A DNA stretch of 64,000 nt, from NCBI GenBank assembly GCA_028873865.1, contig JAPPNI010000007.1, positions 1 through 64,000 on the forward strand. Reading direction: 5' to 3'. Shown piece after piece: positions 1 to 7,155 of the stretch. Below the pieces are notes generated by a model, which saw only the letters and a program-made list of their open reading frames with translations, searched no databases and had not been told where the DNA came from. The DNA is from Chloroflexota bacterium. Its GTDB lineage: Bacteria > Chloroflexota > Dehalococcoidia > Bin125. A program made the position numbers and the translations under genes. Every line of letters begins with the position of its first letter. Within the stretch, counting starts at the first letter, position 1.

Positions 1-2
1 AT

Positions 3-521
3 GAGGAGATGGACGGCCTGGCCCATGAGCAGCGGCGCAAGCTGGAGACGGTCGAACACGAGCTGGGTGAAGTCAACCGGGCGCTCGACCGCATCTGGCG
101 GCTGGTCGAGACCACCGATCTGGAGATGGCCGACGCCGCCGACCGCATCCGCGAGCACAAGCAGCGCAAGCAGCAGCTGGAGCGAGCCGCGGATGAATCG
201 AGGCGGATGCTGGCCGAACGGCGCGAGCTGCTCGACTCGGCCGAGCTGGTCGCCGCCTTCGCCGAGGAGATGGGCGAGTTCCTCGCGACCAGCGAGCTGA
301 CCGAGACCCGCGCCTTCTTGCGCACGTTCATCCAGGGCATCGACGTGAGACCAGGCCGGGCCCTGATCCGCTACACGATCCCGATGCCCGAGGACAGCCC
401 GATCGGGCGCTCAGACCGGGCAGAAGTGGGGTTGGAGAGCGGAGTTCGCAAATCGGTACGTGTTGGTGGGCCGGGCTGGATTCGAACCAGCGACCGAGCG
501 GTTATGAGCCGCCTGCTCTGA
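3..521 (+). CDS. large serine recombinase, C-terminal fragment (5' end outside window)
   Basis: The frame is open from the left edge, so the catalytic domain lies outside the window. What is visible is the C-terminal part of a large serine recombinase (resolvase/invertase superfamily). A long charged helical, coiled-coil-like stretch covers roughly residues 1-95 and includes VEHELGEVNRALDRIWRLVE. A short beta-rich tail follows, with FIQGIDVRPGRALIRY and YTIPMPEDSPIG. This layout is typical of the C-terminal DNA-binding/coiled-coil region that controls integration versus excision. The final 18 or so codons (GGPGWIRTSDRAVMSRLL) run antisense to the tRNA-Ile gene, so the stop codon is supplied by tRNA sequence. 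The gene therefore sits at the boundary of a probable integrated element lying to the left. Product class is fairly sure; the activity of the whole enzyme cannot be judged here. Confidence 0.8.
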   Translation, partial: EEMDGLAHEQRRKLETVEHELGEVNRALDRIWRLVETTDLEMADAADRIREHKQRKQQLERAADESRRMLAERRELLDSAELVAAFAEEMGEFLATSELTETRAFLRTFIQGIDVRPGRALIRYTIPMPEDSPIGRSDRAEVGLESGVRKSVRVGGPGWIRTSDRAVMSRLL

Positions 522-539
522 CCCCTGAGCTACCGGCCC
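464..539 (-). tRNA. tRNA-Ile (anticodon CAU, lysidine type), CCA encoded
   Basis: On the minus strand the sequence folds into a full cloverleaf. The acceptor stem GGGCCGG/CCGGCCC is perfect. The D arm is GCTC...GAGC, the anticodon loop CTCATAA sits on a 5-bp stem ending in a G-U pair, the T arm is GCTGG TTCGAAT CCAGC, the discriminator is A, and CCA is encoded (464-466). The CAU anticodon could mean Met or Ile2. The anticodon arm, variable loop and C4-G69/C5-G68 acceptor pairs resemble bacterial tRNA-Ile2, whose wobble C is converted to lysidine by TilS to read AUA, more than elongator tRNA-Met. The 3' half overlaps the end of the recombinase gene on the opposite strand. Confidence 0.9.
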
Positions 540-597
540 TCGGTGCACCGAGGTGCCCTGCGGCCAGTCTATCCAGCAGCTCATCTACGATCCGGGC

Positions 598-1164
598 ATG
601 AACTGGCGTCTGAGCTTCGCGGCGCTCATCGGGCTAGCGGCGTTGGCTGTCCTGGCCTGTGGACCATCGGGCGATCCTGCGACCCGCGGAGGCGTGATCG
701 CTCCGGCCGTCGAGCGGCCGGAGGATCTGGCTGGCCTGTTGGATTTGCCTTCCTTGGTGGGCGAAGTCGTGTTTCCCTGGTCGGAGGTGACCATCCGACG
801 ACCGTCGGCAGTGATCACGGTCGGCGTATTGGTCGCCAATACGTCGGACCGCCGCAGCCGCGGCATGATGTACTGGAGTGGATTGCCGCCCAACAGCGGG
901 ATGATCTTCATCTGGGAAGAGACACGGGCGCGGAGCGGAGGATTCTGGAATCAGAACGTGCCGATCGACCTCAGTGTCGCCTGGTTGGATCAGGATGGGA
1001 CCATCCTCGAATTCTCGACACTGCTGGCGGACGATGAGACGAGCAAGCGCCCCCGGCAGCCGTACTTCTTCGTCCTGGAGATGCCTCATGGCCGTTTCGA
1101 AACGATGGGAATCGACATCGGTGACCGAGTGATCATCCCTGAAACACTCTTGCCGAATCAGTAA
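598..1164 (+). CDS. DUF192 family lipoprotein
   Basis: Predicted 188-residue exported protein. I chose the ATG at 598 rather than an upstream start because it gives a classical lipoprotein signal: MNWR, a hydrophobic run, then the lipobox LAVLAC with the lipidated Cys near residue 20. The mature part matches the DUF192 fold, a small beta-rich extracytoplasmic domain of unknown function. Family-like features are GVLVANTSDRRSRGMMY near the middle, the GLPPNSGMIFIW segment, FWNQNVPIDLSVAWLDQDG and the C-terminal GIDIGDRVII. It is likely anchored on the outer face of the cytoplasmic membrane. It stands alone between the tRNA and glpK on the same strand. Role unknown; family assignment good. Confidence 0.75.
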   Translation: MNWRLSFAALIGLAALAVLACGPSGDPATRGGVIAPAVERPEDLAGLLDLPSLVGEVVFPWSEVTIRRPSAVITVGVLVANTSDRRSRGMMYWSGLPPNSGMIFIWEETRARSGGFWNQNVPIDLSVAWLDQDGTILEFSTLLADDETSKRPRQPYFFVLEMPHGRFETMGIDIGDRVIIPETLLPNQ

Positions 1165-1251
1165 CACGAGGCTCGAGGCTGCGACATCCGGAGCAGAGTG
1201 ATCGTGATATCGTGCCCAGAAATACAGGCCGCCTGACGCTGCGGTCGCAAG

Positions 1252-2814
1252 TTGATCGGAACACACAATGAAGCGAGTTCTTGGTGTTGGGGCGTTGCTG
1301 GCCGTCTTGGCGGCAGTCGCGCGGGTCGTCATGGGTCGTCGGCGCGACGCGGAGGACGAGGCGTAGCACCCCGCCTGATCCTCGCACTCGATCAGGGAAC
1401 TTCTTCCAGCCGAGCGCTGGCATTCGATGAGCATGGGCGCGTCATTGCGAGCGCCCGACGCGGCATCGATTCCGTTTTTCCTCAACCGGGCTGGGTTGAG
1501 CAGTCCCCCGCCACGCTCTGGAGCAGTCAGCTGGAGGCTGGCCGTGATGTCGCCGAACAGGTCGGCGTCGACAGCATCCGCGCGGTCGCGATCGCAAACC
1601 AGCGCGAGACCTCACTGATCTGGCATCGTGAGACGCTGAAACCCCTGGGTGCGGCAATCGTCTGGCAGTGCCGGCGAACGGCCGATGTCTGCGAAGAACT
1701 CGACCGCTCACACGGCACGGAAATCCGCGCTCGGTCGGGTCTCAAGCCTGACGCCTACTTCTCCGGCCCAAAGTTCTCCTGGCTCCTGGACCACGTAGAC
1801 AAGGCCCGCGACCGGGCGGCTTCTGGAGCGCTTGCCTGCGGAACGGTCGACTCGTGGCTACTGGCGAACCTGACCGACAGCGCAGTTCACGCCACCGACG
1901 TGACCAACGCGTCGCGGACGATGCTCTGGAATCTGAGCGAGCGGCGCTGGGATGATCAGCTCTGCGCCTGGCAACGGGTGCCGACGCCGGCCCTGCCTGA
2001 GGTGCGCGCCAGCAGCGACGAGTACGGCCTGACCGCTCCGTCGTTGTTCGGCAAGCAGCTGCCGATTCTGGCGGTTGCCGGAGACCAGCAGGCTGCGCTC
2101 TATGGTCACAGCATCACTCGCCCGGGGGCGGCGAAGTGCACCTATGGCACCGGCGCATTCCTGTTGTCTCATGCCGGTCAGGTCGCACAGCCCGCACTGA
2201 CTCCCGATGGGTTGCTGCTCACTGCGGCGGCGGACGACGGGTTTGCCTATGAGGGCGGGATGTTCACCGCCGGATCAACGATTCAGTGGTTGAGAGACGA
2301 ACTGCGACTCGCTCCTTCCTCTCCCGAGATCTCCGAGCTTGCCGCCTCCACCGATAGCTCGGAAGGCGTCATGATGATCCCGGCGCTGGCCGGGTTGGGA
2401 TCGCCGCATTGGGACCCCGATGCGCGCGGGGCGCTCCTCGGTATCACTCGCGGAACGACACGAGGCCATATCGCACGGGCAGCGATGGAGTCGGTGGCAT
2501 TTCGGGTACGCGAAATCGTCGAGGCGATGGAGTCGAGCGGCCATCCTATTGGCGAGTTGCGCGTCGATGGCGGGATGACGGCGAGCGATGTCTTGATGCA
2601 GATCCAGGCCAACGCGCTCCAGCGTTCGATTGTCCGTCCGACCATGCAGGAGACAACCGCGCTGGGGGCGGCGAAGCTCGCAATGGAGGTGTCCGGGCTG
2701 AACCTGGAGATCGACGCTGAGGAGCAGCGATTCGAGCCGAACGCCGAACTGGAGCATGAGTTTGAGCGTTGGAGTGCGGCGCGGAGAGCAGTGCAGTCGA
2801 TTCCTGGCGGGTGA
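1252..2814 (+). CDS. glpK: glycerol kinase
   Basis: FGGY-family kinase that phosphorylates glycerol to sn-glycerol 3-phosphate with ATP in the cytoplasm. Clear family segments are LALDQGTSSSRAL (phosphate 1 motif), GAAIVWQCRRT, THATDVTNASRT-like TDVTNASRTML, GDQQAALYGHS, KCTYGTGAFLL, GGMFTAGSTIQWLRD, ALAGLGSPHWDPDARGALLG and the C-terminal RVDGGMTASDVLMQIQAN. The next gene, 16 bases downstream, is glpD, so the pair forms a glycerol-use operon. The start is uncertain. TTG at 1252 is the only ATG/GTG/TTG in frame before the core, but it adds about 40 residues without kinase character. A start near 1363-1375 preceded by the GGAGG at 1351 would fit the family length but has no standard start codon. 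Confidence 0.93.
   Translation: MIGTHNEASSWCWGVAGRLGGSRAGRHGSSARRGGRGVAPRLILALDQGTSSSRALAFDEHGRVIASARRGIDSVFPQPGWVEQSPATLWSSQLEAGRDVAEQVGVDSIRAVAIANQRETSLIWHRETLKPLGAAIVWQCRRTADVCEELDRSHGTEIRARSGLKPDAYFSGPKFSWLLDHVDKARDRAASGALACGTVDSWLLANLTDSAVHATDVTNASRTMLWNLSERRWDDQLCAWQRVPTPALPEVRASSDEYGLTAPSLFGKQLPILAVAGDQQAALYGHSITRPGAAKCTYGTGAFLLSHAGQVAQPALTPDGLLLTAAADDGFAYEGGMFTAGSTIQWLRDELRLAPSSPEISELAASTDSSEGVMMIPALAGLGSPHWDPDARGALLGITRGTTRGHIARAAMESVAFRVREIVEAMESSGHPIGELRVDGGMTASDVLMQIQANALQRSIVRPTMQETTALGAAKLAMEVSGLNLEIDAEEQRFEPNAELEHEFERWSAARRAVQSIPGG
1268..1366 (+). CDS. possible small single-pass membrane protein upstream of glpK
   Basis: A 32-codon reading frame begins MKRVLGVGALLAVLAAVAR and ends in a charged tail RRRDAEDEA. 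It has one hydrophobic segment (about residues 4-21) with flanking basic residues, the shape of small actinobacterial/chloroflexotal membrane microproteins. Its stop (TAG at 1364-1366) lies just before the first residues of GlpK that look homologous. A GGAGGACGAGG purine run at 1351-1361, inside this ORF, could be the glpK Shine-Dalgarno. It is too short for a reliable homology call. It would explain why the region in front of the GlpK core does not look like kinase sequence. Confidence 0.35.
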   Translation: MKRVLGVGALLAVLAAVARVVMGRRRDAEDEA

Positions 2815-2830
2815 ATAGACTGGACTTGCC

Positions 2831-4468
2831 ATGGCGACGGCGACCTACGATGTCATCATCATCGGTGGAGGAATCAACGGTGCGGCGACCGCCGCATCGG
2901 TGGCGGCGCGGGGATACCGAACGCTCGTACTCGAGCAGGACGATTTCGCATCCGGAACCACCTCAGCCTCGACGAAGCTGATTCACGGCGGTCTGAGATA
3001 TCTCGAGACCGGCGACGCGCGATTGGTCCATGAGTCGCTCCAGTCTCGCGAGCGCTTGCTCCGCGAGCGTCCGCATCTGGTGCGGCCGATGGGCTTCATT
3101 CTCCCGGTCTACGAGGGTGATCCGCGGCCGCCCTGGTACATCAGATCAGGGTTGGCGCTCTATGACCTGCTCTCGCCGCGGAAGGTCTCGCCCTGGCACT
3201 CGTCCTTCTCCGAGCGCGAGCTCCAGCGGTTCGAGCCGTCGATTTCGACCGATCACTTGAAGGCGGCGTTCCTGTATCACGACGCCCAGGTCTGGTCCCC
3301 CGAACGCCTGACCCTTGAATATCTGGCGCAGGCGCGTGCTTCGGGGGCGGATCTTCGCAATCACTCCGCAGTCGATTTCATCATCGTTGACGGCCGGCGC
3401 GCTCGTGGCGTCGATTTCCATGATGTGTTGACAGGTCGCCGTTCCACCGCATCCGGACGCCTCGTGATCAATGCCGCGGGCCCGTGGGTCGATGCGGTTC
3501 TCGACGCGACCGGCAGAACGCTCAGGCGGCGAATCGGCGGAACTCGTGGTTCCCACCTCGTCGTCGATCTGAACGGACGAGGACCCAAACACGCGGTCCT
3601 GGCGAGCGCGAAGTCGGATGCCCGGCCGATGTTCGTGACGCCCTGGCTCGATCATCACATCATCGGCACGACTGACTTCCGCGATGACGAAGATCCGTCG
3701 GACGTTCGCGCGGCGGGCTGGGAGATCGACTACCTGATTGCCGAGGCGGCGCGAGTCTTGCCCGGGCTCGGAATCGAACACCGCAACGTGGTCTACGCAT
3801 ACTCTGGAGTACGGCCGTTGGCTCAAGCCGGCGATGGAGTGTTCGAGGGCGCCATCTCACGACGGTCAGTCATTGTGGACCATTCTGCTGAGGGCGTCGA
3901 GCGGCTGGTCTCGGTTGTCGGTGGGAAACTGACGACGGCGGCGGAGCTGGGACGCAAGGTTGCGGCCGCGGTTTCGCAACAGATCGGTCGGCCGCGCGCT
4001 CGTGGCATCGCCGCGTTGCCGGAGACTCCTACGAGTCGGGCGGTGTTCCTGCCTCCCGAAACTCAGGAGCATCTGCGCACGGTCTACGGACCCAGAGCTC
4101 CCGAGGTGGCGGCTTACGCGGCGAACGACTCGTCACTGGCCGAGACCATTTCGCCTCAGCATCCCGATATCGGCGCTCAGGTGGCGTATGCGGTCCAGCA
4201 TGAGGGTGCGCGCACCGTGGCTGATGTACTGCTTCGGCGGACCGTGGTGGGATTGACGAAGGACATGGGGCGAGCCGCTGCCGCACCGACCGCCGCGATC
4301 ATGGCGGGACTTCTCGGTTGGACGGTTGAGGCCCGAGATCAGGCGGTTCGCGATTACTTCGCCGAACTGCATCGCAAGTTCGTGATCATCGACCCGGAGA
4401 TCGGGATCCCGGTGTCTGAGCGGCTGCCGGACGAGGATTTGCGCTCAGCCGAGGGCGCCGGCGGCTAG
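2831..4468 (+). CDS. glpD: FAD-dependent glycerol-3-phosphate dehydrogenase
   Basis: Oxidises sn-glycerol 3-phosphate to dihydroxyacetone phosphate and passes electrons to the quinone pool; peripheral membrane flavoprotein of 545 residues. The N-terminal Rossmann dinucleotide site IIIGGGINGAATA (residues 9-21) binds FAD, followed by the family signature SASTKLIHGGLRYLE and FGVRP-like YAYSGVRPLAQ. The DAO catalytic domain is followed by the C-terminal alpha domain typical of GlpD (ADVLLRRTVVGL, then the MAGLLGW region). It follows glpK closely and ends four bases from the convergent copper ATPase gene, leaving no room for a separate terminator. Confidence 0.94.
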   Translation: MATATYDVIIIGGGINGAATAASVAARGYRTLVLEQDDFASGTTSASTKLIHGGLRYLETGDARLVHESLQSRERLLRERPHLVRPMGFILPVYEGDPRPPWYIRSGLALYDLLSPRKVSPWHSSFSERELQRFEPSISTDHLKAAFLYHDAQVWSPERLTLEYLAQARASGADLRNHSAVDFIIVDGRRARGVDFHDVLTGRRSTASGRLVINAAGPWVDAVLDATGRTLRRRIGGTRGSHLVVDLNGRGPKHAVLASAKSDARPMFVTPWLDHHIIGTTDFRDDEDPSDVRAAGWEIDYLIAEAARVLPGLGIEHRNVVYAYSGVRPLAQAGDGVFEGAISRRSVIVDHSAEGVERLVSVVGGKLTTAAELGRKVAAAVSQQIGRPRARGIAALPETPTSRAVFLPPETQEHLRTVYGPRAPEVAAYAANDSSLAETISPQHPDIGAQVAYAVQHEGARTVADVLLRRTVVGLTKDMGRAAAAPTAAIMAGLLGWTVEARDQAVRDYFAELHRKFVIIDPEIGIPVSERLPDEDLRSAEGAGG

Positions 4469-4472
4469 GCGA

Positions 4473-6713
4473 TCATGCCCTCCAGCGGCTGAGCCGGAGC
4501 GCGTTGGTCAGCACCGAGAGCGAACTGGCGACCATGGCCAGCGCCGCGGCGATTGGCTCGAACTGACCCAGCTCCCCGAAGAGCCAGGTCAGGCCGCCCG
4601 GGACGCCTCCGGCGGCGGCGAAGATCGGCACGGCCAGACCGGCGGCGAGCGGGATCAGCAGGATGTTGTAGGCGAAGGCGAAGCCCAGGTTCTGGCGGAT
4701 CACGTTGCGGGTCGAGCGGGCCAGCAGGACGGCTTCCGAGGCTCGCAGGGGATTGGATTGCATCAGGCCGACCTGTGCGGTTTCGAGGGCGATGTCGGAA
4801 CCGGTGCGCATGGCCAGGCCGAGGTCCGCCTGGGCCAGCCCCGGGGCGTCGTTGACGCCATCGCCGACCATGGCGACTCGACGGCCGGCGGACTGAATCT
4901 CGGCTACCGCGGATGCCTTCTCAGAGGGCAACGTCCGGGCGCGGACCTGTCCGATCCCTACCTGATCGGCGACCGCCCGGGCGGTCTGGTCGGTGTCGCC
5001 GCTGATCAGCATGGATTCGATGTCGTGTCGATCGAGGAGCTCGATCGCATCGGCCGCGCCGGGCTTGATCTGGTCGCTGAGCCGGACAACGCCGATCAGG
5101 TCATCGTTTCGCGTTATGTAAACCGACGTTTCCGCGCCCGTTGCCTCGGGTGCATCGACGCCAAGCTCGGACATCCAGGAAGCGCTGCCAACGGCGACGC
5201 GCTGGCCTGCGACGGTTGCCGCCGCGCCTCTGCCGGGCTGGTTGCGGAAGTCGCTGACGTCGGCGAAGGCGATCTCCCGATCTTCCGCGTAGGAGACGAT
5301 CGCGGCGCCCAGGGGGTGTTCCGAGTGTTGTTCGACCGAGGCCGCGCAGCGGATCAATTCCTCTTCGGCTACTCCGTATGGTTCGACCGCACTGACCTGG
5401 TGGCGTCCGGTGGTCAAGGTTCCGGTCTTGTCCCAGACGACGGTGTCGATCTTGCCAGCCGCCTCCAGCGCTTCGGCGTCGCGGAAGAGGATTCCCAGCC
5501 GCGCGGCGCGTCCCGAGCCGGCAGCGATGGCTGCGGGCGTGGCCAGTCCGAGCGCACAGGGGCAGGCGACGACCAATACTGCGACCGCGCTGACGACGGC
5601 CGAGGTCCAACTCGCGCCGCCCCCGAAGATGGCCCAGGCGATGAAGGTGATCAGAGCAATGCAGACGACGATGGGGACGAAGATGCCGGCGATTCTGTCA
5701 GCGAGCCTCTGCACCGGAGCCTTTGAGGATTGCGCGCGCTCGACGGCAGAGGTGATGCGAGCCAACGCCGTGGCGGCTCCCACCTGGGTCGCCTGATAGG
5801 TGAAGGCACCGTCGATGTTCATCGTTCCTGCGAAGACGAGATCGGCCGGCTGCTTCGAGACCGGGACGCTTTCACCGGTCAGGAGAGATTCGTCGATCGA
5901 GGTCGTTCCACTGAGGATCGAGCCGTCGACGGGCACCTGTTCGCCCGGCCGGACTCTGAGCGTGTCCCCGACATTGACGTCTGCAGCCGGAATGTCGCGC
6001 TCCAGACCGTTCTCAACGAGGCGAGCGGTCTGAGGCGCGAGTTCGAGTAGCCGCGTCAATGCGGCGGCCGCCCGGAGCCGGACCCGCGCCTCGAGGGCGC
6101 GTCCCAGGCTGACGAACCCGACAATGATCAGGGCAGTGTCGAAAAACACGTCGCGGGAGGCATCCGCGCCCTCGAAGGCGCCGGGGAACAGCGCCGCTAC
6201 GGTGCTGTAGCCCCAGGCGGCGGTGACGCCGAGGACGATCAACGTGTCCATGTCGGTGGTGCGTCGTGAGGCGGCGCGGGCGGCGCGGAGCAGCATGGGC
6301 CAGAGAGTCCAGGCGAGCGTCGGGGTAGCGACCGCGAAGAGGATGGGAAAAAACAGGTCTAGATTCCAGCCGAAGTCGCCCCAGCGATTGGCCTGCATGG
6401 AAAAAAAGATGCCCCAGCCGAGCAGCAACGCCGGCAGGGAGCGAAGCACCAGCGGGCCAAGCGCTCCGGCCGCTTCCGTCTCGTCCTGTGATTCGAGCAG
6501 TTCGTATCCGGCTCCGCCGATCGCCGCGCTGAGGGCCGGCTGTTCGATGGGCCGTTCGATTTCGATGATCGCGCGTCCGGCGATGAAGTCGGCGGAGGCG
6601 TCGGAAACCCCGTCGATCTTGACCAGCGCGCGCTCGACCCGACGCACGCAGGCAGCGCAGTGCATGCCTTCGATTCGCAGGGTCTGGGTCTGGTGCTCGG
6701 TCGCCGTCGTCAT
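4473..6713 (-). CDS. copA: copper-translocating P1B-type ATPase
   Basis: Integral membrane pump that uses ATP to export Cu(I). One N-terminal heavy-metal-associated domain carries MHCAAC (about residues 17-22 from the chosen ATG). Then come paired membrane helices, the actuator loop motif TGES (LLTGESVPVSK), the metal-transporting helix motif CPC (VVACPCALGLATP), the phosphorylation motif DKTGT, the P1B-specific HP dipeptide (EQHSEHPLGAAI) and the hinge GDGVNDAPGLAQADLG. Length, about 746 residues, is normal. An upstream GTG at 6737 would add eight residues; neither start has a strong ribosome site. CPC points to a monovalent metal, copper rather than zinc. No CopZ chaperone or copper regulator is adjacent. 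Confidence 0.92.
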   Translation of the reverse strand: MTTATEHQTQTLRIEGMHCAACVRRVERALVKIDGVSDASADFIAGRAIIEIERPIEQPALSAAIGGAGYELLESQDETEAAGALGPLVLRSLPALLLGWGIFFSMQANRWGDFGWNLDLFFPILFAVATPTLAWTLWPMLLRAARAASRRTTDMDTLIVLGVTAAWGYSTVAALFPGAFEGADASRDVFFDTALIIVGFVSLGRALEARVRLRAAAALTRLLELAPQTARLVENGLERDIPAADVNVGDTLRVRPGEQVPVDGSILSGTTSIDESLLTGESVPVSKQPADLVFAGTMNIDGAFTYQATQVGAATALARITSAVERAQSSKAPVQRLADRIAGIFVPIVVCIALITFIAWAIFGGGASWTSAVVSAVAVLVVACPCALGLATPAAIAAGSGRAARLGILFRDAEALEAAGKIDTVVWDKTGTLTTGRHQVSAVEPYGVAEEELIRCAASVEQHSEHPLGAAIVSYAEDREIAFADVSDFRNQPGRGAAATVAGQRVAVGSASWMSELGVDAPEATGAETSVYITRNDDLIGVVRLSDQIKPGAADAIELLDRHDIESMLISGDTDQTARAVADQVGIGQVRARTLPSEKASAVAEIQSAGRRVAMVGDGVNDAPGLAQADLGLAMRTGSDIALETAQVGLMQSNPLRASEAVLLARSTRNVIRQNLGFAFAYNILLIPLAAGLAVPIFAAAGGVPGGLTWLFGELGQFEPIAAALAMVASSLSVLTNALRLSRWRA

Positions 6714-6862
6714 TGCGCTCAGCATATGTCGCCGCACGAGCGGCCAGCGCCCGCTCCGACCGCGGACCGTAGCTCGGCAGAGTCGGCTCCGGGTGTTCGG
6801 GGGCGGCGAAGATCCTGGAAGTTCAGGTTTTCAGCGAAAACTTTTTCCTGGGGCCGTCGAAA

Positions 6863-6893
6863 CACGATCTCCAGTGCATAGCTGAAGATCGTG
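6863..6893. repeat. dispersed stem-loop, copy 1
   Basis: Inverted repeat CACGATC (6863-6869) and GATCGTG (6887-6893) around a 17-base loop that begins TCCAGTG. A second copy with the same arms and loop length lies at 53807-53837. The upstream GGCCGT and downstream GATCGTGCG, GGGA, TCAGTTTT words are also shared, so the element is probably about 80 bases long. Confidence 0.7.
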
Positions 6894-6935
6894 CGCACGG
6901 GACTTTCAGTTTTTTCAGCTTTTTTCAGGTGCAGG

Positions 6936-6962
6936 TGTTCGGCCCTGTTCGGTTCTGTTCGA
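6936..6962. repeat. decamer array A (YGTTCGG every 10 bases)
   Basis: TGTTCGG begins at 6936 and 6946, and TGTTCGA at 6956. The spacing is exactly 10 bases, one helical turn. Members of the same family occur at 21195, 21250, 22208, 53669 and 53993. Confidence 0.75.
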
Positions 6963-7155
6963 ATTCGCTCGGACACGGACGGAACACGGCGGCGATGAAC
7001 ATGAGTCGTTTGGAGAGGCACTTGCGCCGAGCGGCGCCTGGCGCGGGTCATGATCGCCTCCCCTCAGGGCGCTGCGTCATATGTTCTGACGATACAGCAA
7101 GTCGGTCGCGCCGGGATGGCGGCGGGTGTGTCACGACAGGCTCTAGCCTGAGGTC

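Larger units (their letters stand above)
6714..7155. other. repeat-bearing divergent intergenic region
   Basis: About 440 bases without a convincing gene separate copA and the ATP-grasp gene, which are transcribed away from each other, so promoters for both should be here. The region holds a single TGTTCGGG at 6795, a short hairpin GTTTTC-AGC-GAAAAC (6827-6841) running into TTTTTCC, the CACGATC stem-loop (6863-6893), a perfect 10-base palindrome CGTGCGCACG (6890-6899), repeated TTTTTTCAG words (about 6909-6928) and a decamer array (6936-6962). Short ORFs crossing it have no protein-like composition. Confidence 0.6.

Noticed and set aside
9-521. Complete small gene starting at ATG 9
   Set aside because: The frame is open to the window edge and the protein is clearly the C-terminal part of a large serine recombinase, so the ATG is internal.
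464-539. tRNA-Met (CAU)
   Set aside because: Anticodon alone allows Met, but the acceptor pairs, anticodon arm and variable loop resemble bacterial tRNA-Ile2; still not fully excluded without a tRNA classifier.
6719-7051. 110-codon minus-strand ORF across the copA upstream gap
   Set aside because: It runs through the stem-loop and decamer repeats, has no protein-like composition and shares its sequence features with the non-coding repeat at 53.6-54.1 kb.
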